NCBI GenBank assembly: GCA_023443745.1
Contig: JAEZTB010000058.1
Span: 124,001 to 188,000 of the forward strand
Direction: 5' to 3'
DNA: 64,000 bases
Source of the DNA: Bacillota bacterium
GTDB taxonomy: Bacteria > Bacillota > Clostridia > DSM-8532
The notes beneath the pieces are model-generated. The model saw nothing but the letters and a program-made list of their open reading frames with translations. It did no database searches and was not told where the DNA came from. Numbering within the stretch: position 1 is the first letter of the stretch; every line of letters begins with the position of its first letter. A program made the position numbers and the translations under genes. Shown piece after piece: positions 51,589 through 60,707 of this stretch.

Positions 51589-52446
51589 TTAGAATTGTTT
51601 TTGTGAATTTAATAATGCATAAACCTCGCGTTTTGATAGACCTCTATCCTTGGCTGCCAGCTTCATAGCATTCATGCGATCATGACCTTGCTGCAAGTAA
51701 TGATCCACGTGCTGCTCAATGGATAAATCGGAATAATCAGGCTGCTGAATATCAGAAGCCTTTATTTGCGAACCTTCAACAACGATGACAAATTCACCCC
51801 GAGGATCATGGGTATTAAAATGTACAATGACCTGGCTTAAAGTTCCTCTTACAGCCTCTTCATGAATTTTGGTGAGCTCCCGCATGACAGCGCAGCGCCT
51901 GTCTCCCAATACCTTAAGGGTGTCCTCCAGCATATCCTTGACCCGGTGAGGTCCTTCGTAGAAAATCAGTGTTCTTTCCTCATGCTGAATATTTTCAAGG
52001 GATTTAACCCGTTCAGAATGCTTCTGGGGTAAAAAGCCTTCAAAAGCAAAGCGCCCCGCAGGGAGGCCTGATAGAATGAGCGCCGTTATGGATGCTGAGC
52101 AGCCTGGAACAGCAGTCACATCTATTCCTTCTTCTATGGCCATGGCTACCAATTCCTCGCCGGGATCCGAAATGGCAGGGGTACCTGCATCGCTTATAAG
52201 CGCAATGTTTTTACCATCCTTAAGCTTGTCCACCAGTTCTTTTGCCCGGGAGATCCGGTTATTGTCATGGTAGCTTATTAAAGGCTTCTTTATATCCAGA
52301 TGGTTTAAAAGCTTCAGTGAATGCCGTGTATCCTCGGCAGCAATGATATCCGCCTCGGATAATATCCTCACCGCACGGTAGGTGATATCCTCAAGATTTC
52401 CTATGGGTGTTGCCACAAGATAAAGGGTTCCGTAATTTTCGCTCAT
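51589..52446 (-). CDS. rsmI: 16S rRNA (cytidine1402-2'-O)-methyltransferase
   Basis: A 285-residue SAM-dependent methyltransferase that modifies C1402 in the ribosomal decoding centre. It opens GTLYLVATPIGNLEDITYRAV, with AAEDTRHSLKLL and LISDAGTPAISDPGE, all family signatures. It lies 26 bases after the fumarase alpha gene and converges on the Usp gene from the other side. Confidence 0.96.
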   Translation of the reverse strand: MSENYGTLYLVATPIGNLEDITYRAVRILSEADIIAAEDTRHSLKLLNHLDIKKPLISYHDNNRISRAKELVDKLKDGKNIALISDAGTPAISDPGEELVAMAIEEGIDVTAVPGCSASITALILSGLPAGRFAFEGFLPQKHSERVKSLENIQHEERTLIFYEGPHRVKDMLEDTLKVLGDRRCAVMRELTKIHEEAVRGTLSQVIVHFNTHDPRGEFVIVVEGSQIKASDIQQPDYSDLSIEQHVDHYLQQGHDRMNAMKLAAKDRGLSKREVYALLNSQKQF

Positions 52447-52472
52447 GACCTCTCCTTTAATGGGGACTAAAA

Positions 52473-53315
52473 CTAAAGTGCCACAGATTTATGCCGGGTT
52501 ACATGGCAGCTGATGTTGACCGCTACCGGAAGTCCGGCAATATGGGTAGGATAGGTCTCAACATTGACTCCCAAAGCGGTGATGCGGCCCCCTAAACCGG
52601 CAGGGCCTATGCCCAGCTTATTGATACCGGAAAGGAGCTCTTGCTCCAGGTCTTTATAGTAAGTATCCGGATGGTTCTTATTAACAGGCCTCATTAACGC
52701 TTTTTTTGCCAGTAGGGCCGCCTTTTCCATGCTTCCGCCAATACCCACACCTACAACAACCGGTGGGCATGGATTGGCACCAGCCTGGCTTACAGTATCG
52801 AGAACAACCTTTTTAACTCCTTCAATGCCATCCGAGGGCTTAAGCATTTTAAGGGCACTCATGTTCTCGCTTCCAAACCCTTTTGGTGCTACGTGAATGA
52901 CAAGACCGTCGCCTTCCTTAATCTCATAGTGAATAACAGCCGGTGTATTGTCTTTTGTATTCTCTCTTCTGAGCGGATCAGAAACGACGGAGCATCTGAG
53001 ATACCCTTTTTTGTAGCCTCGGCGGACACCTTCATTAAGAGCGGCTTCAAGGCTGCCTCCTGTAATATGAACCTCCTGGCCTATCTCTACAAAAATCACA
53101 GCCATTCCCGTATCCTGACAAATGGCCAGACGTTCATTGGCAGCAATCTCAGCATTTTTAACGAGGCTTGCCAGGATGGAACGGCCCGTGTCGGATTCTT
53201 CCTCGTAAGAGGCCCGTATGAGAGCTTCCTTTATATCTTCGTTCAGAAAAAGATTGGCTTCAATACACAGATTTTCTACGGCATCAATAACGGTGGCTGT
53301 GTCGATTACTCTCAT
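52473..53315 (-). CDS. Class I fumarate hydratase, alpha subunit
   Basis: A 280-residue subunit of the heterodimeric iron-sulfur fumarase (or L(+)-tartrate dehydratase, which is of the same family). The cluster Cys residues are in LAICQDTGMA, NPCPPVVVGVG and NISCHVTRH. The start is supported by AAGGAG. It overlaps the end of the radical SAM gene by 32 bases. The beta-subunit gene, normally next, is not here; rsmI follows instead, so the partner must be encoded elsewhere. Confidence 0.92.
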   Translation of the reverse strand: MRVIDTATVIDAVENLCIEANLFLNEDIKEALIRASYEEESDTGRSILASLVKNAEIAANERLAICQDTGMAVIFVEIGQEVHITGGSLEAALNEGVRRGYKKGYLRCSVVSDPLRRENTKDNTPAVIHYEIKEGDGLVIHVAPKGFGSENMSALKMLKPSDGIEGVKKVVLDTVSQAGANPCPPVVVGVGIGGSMEKAALLAKKALMRPVNKNHPDTYYKDLEQELLSGINKLGIGPAGLGGRITALGVNVETYPTHIAGLPVAVNISCHVTRHKSVAL

Positions 53316-54354
53316 AACCGGTATCTCCTTCGTTTTCTTCCTTCATCCTTATTATCATAAATTCCCCTTCATGAAGGTCTGGTAAAATACGGACCTCCTT
53401 AAGGTCATATTTATTTTTGATGGCATGAATATTGGATTTTTTATGTCCAACGAGCTTGGAAACCAGTTCAGAACGTGTTCTGATGATAAGCCTCTCCTGC
53501 TTTAGGGGCTCCATGGCATCCAATTGCTCCACAAGCTTGTCATATAAAATACGGGATTCCACCAATTCGCCGAAGGCAGGATGATAGGGGCCCGCCACAA
53601 CCGAGCTTTCCAGGGTTTCCGATGCATGAAGGCCAATTCGTAAAAGGGTAATACCCGCTTGCCGATAAAGCGGTACAATAGCCGCGCACCAATTAACGGC
53701 CTCCTCAATGCTGAGAGGCGTATATCGGCCTGTTCTATAGAGGGCTTCCATCTCTGTTCCCTCCAACACCAACGCAGGGTAAATCCTTACCATGGAAGGG
53801 TTTAATCTTATAACACCCTGCGCCGTTCTTAAGGCTTTGGGAAAGCTGTCTCCAGGAAGCCCCAGCATAGTCTGGATACCAAGCTTGATGCCCCTTTCCT
53901 TTATTAGGGTACAGGCTTTGTCCGTATCATCAGATGTATGCCCTCTCTGGCTTAGCTTCAGGACCTCTTCATCAAGGCTCTGAACCCCCAGTTCTATGGT
54001 TGTTACCCCATATTGCTGAAGAATGTCCAGTACATGATCATTGATGGTATCAGGCCTGGTTGAGAGCCGTATGCCCTGGACTTTCCCCGCTTCCACATAA
54101 GGGCGGGCCAGCTCCAGGTAGGAAACCATTTGGACCTCCGGAAGCCCGGTAAAGCTTCCTCCGAAAAAGGCAATCTCCACATCATCTCTTGCTTCAACGG
54201 TGGAAAGGCTATCTTCCAGGAGCTCTTTTACTGTAAGTAAGGATTGCTCCAGCCTGGTCCCACTGATTTTCCTCTGGTCGCAGAAAACACAGGTATGGGG
54301 GCAGCCTTTATGGGGAATAAAAAGCGGAATATTGATATGACGTCTTTCTCTCAT
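53284..54354 (-). CDS. Elp3-like radical SAM protein
   Basis: A 356-residue radical SAM protein. The cluster motif is CPHTCVFC near residues 14-21 (Cx3Cx2C), with IAFFGGSFTGLP as the SAM-binding stretch. It has the Elp3/MiaB/NifB-like domain and a C-terminal portion without a clear acetyltransferase fold. It starts at 54354. The gene lies between rnc and the fumarase gene; similar unnamed proteins follow rnc in many Clostridia. Its target is not known. Confidence 0.87.
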   Translation of the reverse strand: MRERRHINIPLFIPHKGCPHTCVFCDQRKISGTRLEQSLLTVKELLEDSLSTVEARDDVEIAFFGGSFTGLPEVQMVSYLELARPYVEAGKVQGIRLSTRPDTINDHVLDILQQYGVTTIELGVQSLDEEVLKLSQRGHTSDDTDKACTLIKERGIKLGIQTMLGLPGDSFPKALRTAQGVIRLNPSMVRIYPALVLEGTEMEALYRTGRYTPLSIEEAVNWCAAIVPLYRQAGITLLRIGLHASETLESSVVAGPYHPAFGELVESRILYDKLVEQLDAMEPLKQERLIIRTRSELVSKLVGHKKSNIHAIKNKYDLKEVRILPDLHEGEFMIIRMKEENEGDTGYESNRHSHRY

Positions 54355-54370
54355 ACCTGGCCTTTCCACA

Positions 54371-55090
54371 CTATTGAGCCTGATTTATCTCTTCCAAAGC
54401 AGCCTTGGCCGCCATTTGCTCAGCATCCTTCTTTGATTTCCCCACGCCGACCCCAATAGCCTTACCATTGGCATGAACCGCTATTTTAAAGGTTTTGGAG
54501 TGATCAGGCCCCATGGACTCCATGAGCTTATATTGAATCTGTGCATCCCCGGATTTTTGCAGTTCCTCCTGGAGCGCTGTCTTATAGTCCATAAAGAGCA
54601 TTCCGTTTACAGCTTTGCTGTAAATATCACCAAGAAGGCTCATAATGAATCCTTCTGCCTCATCCATTCCACCATCCAGATAGATACTCCCAATAATAGC
54701 CTCCATGGCATCGGATAAAATGGACGGTCTTGTCCTTCCGCCATTGGCTTCCTCTCCACGTCCAAGGAGAATCATATCCCCAAGGCCTATCTTTTGGGCA
54801 CAGATGTTAAGAGACGCTTCACATACGATGAGCGCCCGCATTTTGCTCATCTCGCCTTCACTGAAGTTGGTATTATTATTATAAAGCATAAGACTTAATA
54901 CAAAATCAAGAATGGCATCACCTAAAAACTCAAGGCGCTCATTGTTTTTTGCGGCAAAGCTATGATGCTCGTTTGAGTAGGAACTGTGAACAAGGGCATT
55001 TATGGCATATTGTTTATTTCTGTATCTATATCCGATTTTTTGTTCTAATTCACTGACGGTTTCAAGAATAGAGTCCGGAATCTTATTCAA
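54371..55090 (-). CDS. rnc: Ribonuclease III
   Basis: A 239-residue double-strand RNA endonuclease used in rRNA and mRNA processing. The catalytic signature ERLEFLGDAILDFVLS is at about 46-61, with the metal-binding DAMEAIIGSIYLD helix later. The C-terminal dsRNA-binding domain (about 160-235) has AVGKSKKDAEQMAAKAAL-like sequence. Normally it sits close to acpP-fabF; here the metal ATPase cassette lies between. Confidence 0.96.
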   Translation of the reverse strand: MNKIPDSILETVSELEQKIGYRYRNKQYAINALVHSSYSNEHHSFAAKNNERLEFLGDAILDFVLSLMLYNNNTNFSEGEMSKMRALIVCEASLNICAQKIGLGDMILLGRGEEANGGRTRPSILSDAMEAIIGSIYLDGGMDEAEGFIMSLLGDIYSKAVNGMLFMDYKTALQEELQKSGDAQIQYKLMESMGPDHSKTFKIAVHANGKAIGVGVGKSKKDAEQMAAKAALEEINQAQ

Positions 55091-55216
55091 AATAAACCTC
55101 CTCTGTTATGGATAACAGCAACTGATATTAGTTTACCACAACATTCCGGCTGCTGTCATTTCTATAAAAAAACCTTGCTTAAGCTGCTTTAACATCACTC
55201 CGGCGCACAATAAACC

Positions 55217-55897
55217 TTACTCCAGGCTCTTTAATCCCTGTATGTCAAGCAGTAAAATCTGTCTCTGGCCGCTCAGCTTTATCAGCCCCAGGTCCTGAAA
55301 ATGAGAAAGCTTTCTGCTGAGGGTTTCCTGACTCATACCCAAGTGGGAGGCTAAATCCCGCTTGCTCATTTTAAGCACCACTTTCCCTTTATCATCACCA
55401 AGACTGATGAGCATATCCGCAAGACGTTTTTCAGCACCGCGAAGGCTGATATTCTCAATGAGATTTTCAGCCTTTGCCAGCCTTTTGCTTAATTCCTCCA
55501 TAACCTTAAAGCTTATGGACGGATGCTTGGTCATCAGCTCCTTGATATGCTGACCGTCTATGACACAGACATTCACTTTTTCAATTGCTTCGCTGTTATC
55601 GGTAAGGGGATCAACGCTAAACAGGGAGAGTTCTCCTAAGAACTCTCCCGGGCCCAGTATTCTGATAATTTGTTCCTTACCGCTTTCAGAAATTCTGGTT
55701 ACCTTAACTTTTCCCTTATGTATCACATAAAGCCGCTTTCGCTTATCTCCTGCACTGTAGATCAGTTCACCTTTTTCAAAGGTCTTCTCGGCGGTTATTC
55801 CGGCAACCTCCATCATTTCCTCATGGGAAAGGCTACTGAATATGGGAACAATCTCAATGCAGGTTTTCTCATGCTTTTGGTGAAAATTGCACTCCAC
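55217..55897 (-). CDS. Crp/Fnr-family transcriptional regulator
   Basis: A 226-residue regulator with an N-terminal cyclic-nucleotide-type beta-roll (about 22-130, FEKGELIYSAGDKRKRLYVIHKGKVKV) and a C-terminal winged helix (about 155-220) with SKRDLASHLGMSQETLSRKLSHFQD. The N-terminus carries Cys3 and Cys12 near two His (CNFHQKHEKTC), which could hold a metal or redox centre; this is a guess. It starts at a GTG after AAAGGAG and overlaps the ATPase gene by 29 bases. It probably binds the FNR-like box in front of this unit. Confidence 0.92.
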   Translation of the reverse strand: MECNFHQKHEKTCIEIVPIFSSLSHEEMMEVAGITAEKTFEKGELIYSAGDKRKRLYVIHKGKVKVTRISESGKEQIIRILGPGEFLGELSLFSVDPLTDNSEAIEKVNVCVIDGQHIKELMTKHPSISFKVMEELSKRLAKAENLIENISLRGAEKRLADMLISLGDDKGKVVLKMSKRDLASHLGMSQETLSRKLSHFQDLGLIKLSGQRQILLLDIQGLKSLE

Positions 55898-57752
55898 GTT
55901 TTATCTCTCCTTTAGCCCCATAGCCTAAAAGTCTGACGGCATTAATAATAACCAACAAAACACTAACCTCATGAACCAGCATGCCGAAGGATAGATTGAC
56001 GGTTCTGATAAGAACACCCGCCAGCAGTAATCCTGCTACCATCAAGGCAAAAATAATATTCTGCTTCATATTATTCACGGTGGCACGACTTAATCCGATA
56101 GCATGGGAAAGCATTTTAATCTCATCCGACATGAGAACAACATCAGCGGTTTCCATGGCCACATCGGTGCCCGCACCACCTATGGCAATGCCCAAATCCG
56201 CTGACGCAAGGGCAGGTGCATCATTAACACCATCTCCCACCATGGCGGTATTCCCATATTTCTCTTTAAGTGCTGACAGCACCTTAACCTTATCTTCGGG
56301 CATCAACTGTGCATGATACTCATCCAAATCCAGTTCACGGGAAATAGCCCCAGCGGCTCTTTCATTATCGCCTGTCAGCATCACGACCTTCTTGATTCCT
56401 AGATGCTTAAGGTTGGCAATGAGTTGTTTTGCGTCCTTCCTTACCACATCGGCAATGGAGATAATACCATAAACCCCATTGAGATCTCCTACAATAATGA
56501 CGGTCCGGCCCTGTTCTTCCTCATCCCTTATGGCATTTTCCCTGTCTTCTGTGGAAACATTATTCTCCATGAAGAGCTTCCTGTTTCCGATTAAGATTGT
56601 TTTACCCTCAATTACAGCTTTTAAACCCTGTCCTGCTACCATCTCGGCTTTTTCAGGCTTTTGCTTGAGAGAGCCCATCTCCTGTTCTGCTCTTTTGATA
56701 ATAGCACGAGCCAGGGGATGCTCGGAAAAGCTTTCTCCAATGGCAGCCACTCTCAATAGTTCCCCTTCTTCCCCAATAAAGGCTTGAATACGCGTTACCT
56801 CAGGCTTTCCGACAGTAAGGGTTCCTGTTTTGTCAAAGGCCAGCACTTTTATTCTGCCCAGCTTTTCCATAATATCTCCACCTTTTACAAGAACCCCATG
56901 CTTTGCGCCGTTGCCTATTCCCGCCACAATGGAAACGGGAGTCGATATGACCAGGGCTCCCGGGCAAGCAATCACAAGTAAGGTAAGCGCCAGTACCAAG
57001 TCCATGGAAAGTAAATACACCAGAACTGATAAAACTATAATACCCGGAGTGTAGTACTTTGAAAATCTCTCTATGAATTTTTGGGTATTGGCCTTTTTAT
57101 CCTGAGCCTCCTCCACCATTTGAAGAATTCTTGCAAAGGTCGTGTCTTCCCCAACCCGATCAGCCTGGATAATTAAATAACCCGATTCGGTAATTGTGCC
57201 TGAAAAAACCTTATCCCCGCTTTCCTTACTAATAGGCATAGACTCACCCGTAATGGCGGCTTGATTGACATAGGCCATACCTTCCGTGACAGTGCCGTCC
57301 ACCGGTATTTTTTCTCCAGGCTTCACCACCACAAGATCGCCTTTTACAACACTATCAGGAGAAACATCTATCTCAACTCCGTCTTTCAGGACTCTTGCGG
57401 TATCGGGTGCCAGCTTCAGCAAAGCTTTAATGGATGAACGAGTCTTTTCGAGGGTTCGGGATTCCAGATAGTCACCCAGCATAAACAGAAAGGTAACAGC
57501 CGCAGCCTCCCAGTATTCACCGATAAACATGGCCCCTATAACGGCAATGGATACAAGTGCGTCTATACCGAGTATCTTATATCTTAAAGCCGACCAGGCA
57601 TTTTTCAAGATGGGGATTCCTGCAACAAGAGCTGCTGCGATCATGACAATATGTGTTATAATGTGCTCACCGACAGTATATTTCAACACGAAAGCCACTG
57701 CGACAAGAATCCCGGAAATAACAACTCTCTGAACCTTACTCATCTTTATCAT
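55869..57752 (-). CDS. Metal-transporting P1B-type ATPase with CPG motif
   Basis: A 627-residue P-type ATPase without an N-terminal HMA domain; the separate HMA protein just upstream may take that role. It has TGESMP, phosphorylation site DKTGT (D307), SEHPLARAI and GDGVNDAPALASAD. The membrane motif reads IACPGALVIS (C263-P264-G265) instead of CPC. It is closest in layout to Zn/Cd/Pb exporters, but the metal is open. It overlaps the Crp/Fnr regulator gene, so expression is tied to it. Confidence 0.94.
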   Translation of the reverse strand: MIKMSKVQRVVISGILVAVAFVLKYTVGEHIITHIVMIAAALVAGIPILKNAWSALRYKILGIDALVSIAVIGAMFIGEYWEAAAVTFLFMLGDYLESRTLEKTRSSIKALLKLAPDTARVLKDGVEIDVSPDSVVKGDLVVVKPGEKIPVDGTVTEGMAYVNQAAITGESMPISKESGDKVFSGTITESGYLIIQADRVGEDTTFARILQMVEEAQDKKANTQKFIERFSKYYTPGIIVLSVLVYLLSMDLVLALTLLVIACPGALVISTPVSIVAGIGNGAKHGVLVKGGDIMEKLGRIKVLAFDKTGTLTVGKPEVTRIQAFIGEEGELLRVAAIGESFSEHPLARAIIKRAEQEMGSLKQKPEKAEMVAGQGLKAVIEGKTILIGNRKLFMENNVSTEDRENAIRDEEEQGRTVIIVGDLNGVYGIISIADVVRKDAKQLIANLKHLGIKKVVMLTGDNERAAGAISRELDLDEYHAQLMPEDKVKVLSALKEKYGNTAMVGDGVNDAPALASADLGIAIGGAGTDVAMETADVVLMSDEIKMLSHAIGLSRATVNNMKQNIIFALMVAGLLLAGVLIRTVNLSFGMLVHEVSVLLVIINAVRLLGYGAKGEIKRGVQFSPKA

Positions 57753-57778
57753 ACCCTTCTCCCCCCAAGCACTCAGGA

Positions 57779-57994
57779 CTATTTTTCTCCCAGCACCTTA
57801 AACCCCAAGGACTCAATCTTCTTTTTAAGTGAGTCTGAATCCACTGCTCCCTCATCGAAAGTCACCTTGGCTTTGCTGGCGTTAAACAGTACTTCTGCGT
57901 GATTGACTCCTTGAGTCTTTTTCAGCATGCCTTCAATTTTGGCCATGCAGGAAGGGCAAGTTAATGTTTGCAGTTGAAATGTTTTTGTTGTCAT
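57779..57994 (-). CDS. Heavy-metal-associated domain protein
   Basis: A 71-residue single HMA domain with the metal site LTCPSCMAK (about residues 11-19). It opens the unit HMA - P-type ATPase - Crp/Fnr regulator and ends 26 bases before the ATPase gene. It probably delivers metal to the ATPase, which lacks its own HMA domain. The CPSC site differs from the NHC/ASC sites of the copper proteins at 4-7 kb. Confidence 0.93.
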   Translation of the reverse strand: MTTKTFQLQTLTCPSCMAKIEGMLKKTQGVNHAEVLFNASKAKVTFDEGAVDSDSLKKKIESLGFKVLGEK

Positions 57995-58026
57995 AATATC
58001 GTCTCCTTTTTTTATCTGATGTCTCT

Positions 58027-58068
58027 ATTTTAGCTGCTCTTTTTTAATATTACTTTGACCTAAATCAA
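58027..58068 (-). promoter_or_regulatory. Class II FNR-type promoter of the metal ATPase unit
   Basis: TTGATTTAGGTCAA on the minus strand (58068-58055) fits the FNR/Crp consensus TTGAT-N4-ATCAA in four or five positions per half. A -10, TAAAAT, lies at 58032-58027. The box centre is about 41.5 bases before the expected start, the classic spacing for direct activation. The unit's own Crp/Fnr protein is the likely binder. Confidence 0.68.
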
Positions 58069-58100
58069 ATTTTTAAAAATAAGTTTGGCACAATAAATAA

Positions 58101-58145
58101 GGGTCGCATCTCCGTTTGAATTTTAATCAAACAGGGATACGACCC
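58101..58145 (-). terminator. Terminator after fabF
   Basis: GGGTCG...GTTTGA and TCAAAC...CGACCC form a long interrupted stem about 20 bases after the fabF stop, followed on the minus strand by TTATTTATTG. It closes the fatty-acid genes. Confidence 0.78.
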
Positions 58146-58164
58146 GTGTTTTATTGTGAGGTTC

Positions 58165-59403
58165 TTATTTCTCGAATTTCTTTACGACCAGGGCTCCGTT
58201 ATGGCCACCAAAGCCGAGGGAGTTGGAAATGGCGTATTCCAGGACTTTTGCACGGCCGACATTGGGCACATAATCCAAATCACATTCAGGATCAGGGTTT
58301 TTCAGGTTGATAGTGGGCGGAAGGAAACCGTCATGGATGGCCATAATAGTAATTATTGCCTCAATACCACCTGCTGCACCCAAAAGATGTCCTGTCATGG
58401 ATTTGGTTGAACTTACCGGTACATTTTTGACATGCTCTCCAAAGACCTTTTTAATGCTCTTTGTTTCCAGAGGGTCATTTAGAGGCGTGCTCGTACCATG
58501 GGCATTAATATAACCTACCTTTTCAGGTGAAATGCCGGCGTCCTCTATAGCAAATTGCAGACATTTTACACCCGCTTCTCCCTCAGGGTCGGGTGCTGTC
58601 ATATGATATGCATCGCAGGTAGCACCAAAGCCAACAAGCTCGGCTATAATATTAGCACCACGCTTGACGGCATGTTCGTATTCCTCAATGATCAGTATAC
58701 CTGCACCTTCTCCCATAACGAAGCCATCGCGATCCTTATCAAAAGGCCTTGAAGCGGTTGACGGATCCTCGTTTTCAGTCATGGCTCTCATGGAACAGAA
58801 CCCGGCAAAGCCAAGAGGAGTAATGGAAGCCTCTGCGCCTCCGGTAATCATGACATCGGCGTAGCCGTTTTGAATAATGCGCATGGCTTCGCCAATTGAG
58901 TGATTGGCAGTCGCACAGGCTGTGACCATGCTCCCGTTGTATCCCTTGACTCCAAACTGTATGGCTACCTGTCCTGATGCCATATTGACAATCATCATAG
59001 GCACAAAGAAAGGACTTACTCTTTTAGGACCCTTTTCGAAAAGCGACTTGCAGTTATCCTCCAGGGTCTCAATGCCACCTACACCTGAACCGATGAGAAC
59101 ACCGGTACGATAGGGATCCATGGTTGTAAAATCAAGTCCGGACATTGTAACGGCTTGCTTTGAAGCAGCTACAGCATATTGGGTAAAAAGATCCATTCTC
59201 TTGGCTTCTTTTTTATCAATGTACTGGGTGCCATCGAAATCATCAATTTGTGCACCGACTTTAGTGGTAAAATTGGTTGTATCAAACTTTGTAATGGTCT
59301 TTATGCCATTTTTGCCTTCTTTAATTGCATTCCAGAAGGTCTCTACGTCATTGCCAAGTGAATGAACGACGCCCAAACCTGTTATTACGACTCTTTTCTT
59401 CAT
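58165..59403 (-). CDS. fabF: 3-oxoacyl-ACP synthase II
   Basis: A 412-residue condensing enzyme of fatty-acid elongation. The catalytic Cys is in VTACATANHS, and the two His are in NAHGTSTP and STKSMTGHLLGAAG. It uses malonyl-ACP and acyl-ACP. It is separated from acpP by 230 bases and a terminator, so it has at least partly separate expression; its leader (59404-59582) shows no clear promoter. Confidence 0.97.
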   Translation of the reverse strand: MKKRVVITGLGVVHSLGNDVETFWNAIKEGKNGIKTITKFDTTNFTTKVGAQIDDFDGTQYIDKKEAKRMDLFTQYAVAASKQAVTMSGLDFTTMDPYRTGVLIGSGVGGIETLEDNCKSLFEKGPKRVSPFFVPMMIVNMASGQVAIQFGVKGYNGSMVTACATANHSIGEAMRIIQNGYADVMITGGAEASITPLGFAGFCSMRAMTENEDPSTASRPFDKDRDGFVMGEGAGILIIEEYEHAVKRGANIIAELVGFGATCDAYHMTAPDPEGEAGVKCLQFAIEDAGISPEKVGYINAHGTSTPLNDPLETKSIKKVFGEHVKNVPVSSTKSMTGHLLGAAGGIEAIITIMAIHDGFLPPTINLKNPDPECDLDYVPNVGRAKVLEYAISNSLGFGGHNGALVVKKFEK

Positions 59404-59582
59404 TAATTTGACCTCCTTGCAACTTGTATAAATGTTTCCAGTATCTTAGAAATCTATTAATCCAGCCCTCGCCTTAGAGGAAACATGTTGCTTTTTAATA
59501 TTAAAGGATTCGATTAAGTCTCGACCCACTCACAGAGGTATGTTACCGGAGGAACGCACCTCAAGCCTTGACTCACTCCACT

Positions 59583-59615
59583 AAAAAAAGCCCCAACCAA
59601 TAAAGTCGGGACTTT
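59583..59615 (-). terminator. Terminator between acpP and fabF
   Basis: AGTCCCGACT and GGTTGGGGCT form an imperfect stem with several G-T pairs, followed on the minus strand by seven T residues, 19 bases after the acpP stop. Confidence 0.75.
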
Positions 59616-59633
59616 CTTTATACACTTAATTCA

Positions 59634-59870
59634 TTATTGATGAGCCTTAATGTAATCAACAGCATCACCAACGGTTGTAATCTTTTCTGCTTCCTTGTCT
59701 GGTATTTCCAAATCAAACTCTTCTTCGAGAGCCATAATAAGCTCTACGATATCGAGTGAATCGGCACCGAGGTCATCGATGAAAGAAGCCTCCATTGAGA
59801 TTTCACCCTCATCAACACCCAGTTGTTCTACAATGATATCCTTAACCTTTTCAAATACCACACCATTCAC
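59634..59870 (-). CDS. acpP: Acyl carrier protein
   Basis: A 78-residue acidic carrier with the phosphopantetheine site GADSLDIVEL (Ser near 38). It carries acyl chains between FabD, FabH, FabG and FabF. It is located after fabG with 63 bases between, and before a terminator, as expected for a highly expressed gene. Confidence 0.97.
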   Translation of the reverse strand: MNGVVFEKVKDIIVEQLGVDEGEISMEASFIDDLGADSLDIVELIMALEEEFDLEIPDKEAEKITTVGDAVDYIKAHQ

Positions 59871-59933
59871 CCCCTTCCAGACAGGAATTATAATATGAAA
59901 CTATCCCTATTATTGCATCCATTAGAAATAATA

Positions 59934-60671
59934 TTACATATGCAGCCCACCGTCAATATTTATTACCTGTCCCGTAATATATTGAGCCCTGTCGGATGCC
60001 AGAAACAATGCCAAATCAGCTACCTCTGCAGGTGTCCCATACCTGCCGAGGGGTATACCTTTAAGATATTGCTCTTTTATTTCCTCAGGCAATGAGCCAG
60101 TCATCTGGGTTTCTATAAATCCAGGTGCAATTGCATTACAGGTAATCCCCCGTGCAGCAAATTCCCGGGCTACAGACTTTGTAAAGCCAATAAGCCCGGC
60201 CTTGGAAGCCGCATAGTTTGCCTGTCCTGCATTTCCCATCAGACCTACGACTGAAGTAATGTTGATAATTCTGCCGCTTCTTTTTTTCATCATAATACGT
60301 GCGGCAGCCTTTGTGCAGAGGAATGCACCTTTGAGATTGGTCTCCATGACTCTATCCCAATCGTCTTCCTCCATACGGATTAAAAGCTTGTCACAGGTTA
60401 TACCTGCATTATTGACCAATACATCCACGCTTCCGAAGGTCTCGATGGTTTTTTCAATGAGACCTTGAGCGTGAGACGGAATACTGAGATCACCTTTATA
60501 ACCGGCAACGGAAAATCCCTGATTTTTAAGCTCATCAGCGGCGTTGTAGACGCTGTCACCGGTGCCGGAAAGCATCACGCTAGCGCCGTTCTGAGCAAAT
60601 GCACATGCCAGTGCATGACCAATACCACGGGCGGATCCCGTTACAATTACGGTCTTATTATGAAAGTTCAT
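59934..60671 (-). CDS. fabG: 3-oxoacyl-ACP reductase
   Basis: A 245-residue SDR enzyme that reduces 3-oxoacyl-ACP with NADPH. TGSARGIGHA (about 10-19), NNAG, and the catalytic Ser and Tyr-x3-Lys in NITSVVGLMG ... NYAASKAG are all present. I start it at the ATG at 60671, as GGGGAAG lies just before it. It follows fabD in the cluster. Confidence 0.96.
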   Translation of the reverse strand: MNFHNKTVIVTGSARGIGHALACAFAQNGASVMLSGTGDSVYNAADELKNQGFSVAGYKGDLSIPSHAQGLIEKTIETFGSVDVLVNNAGITCDKLLIRMEEDDWDRVMETNLKGAFLCTKAAARIMMKKRSGRIINITSVVGLMGNAGQANYAASKAGLIGFTKSVAREFAARGITCNAIAPGFIETQMTGSLPEEIKEQYLKGIPLGRYGTPAEVADLALFLASDRAQYITGQVINIDGGLHM

Positions 60672-60707
60672 ATTATCTTCCCCTATCATAGGCTGCCGGC
60701 ACTATTT

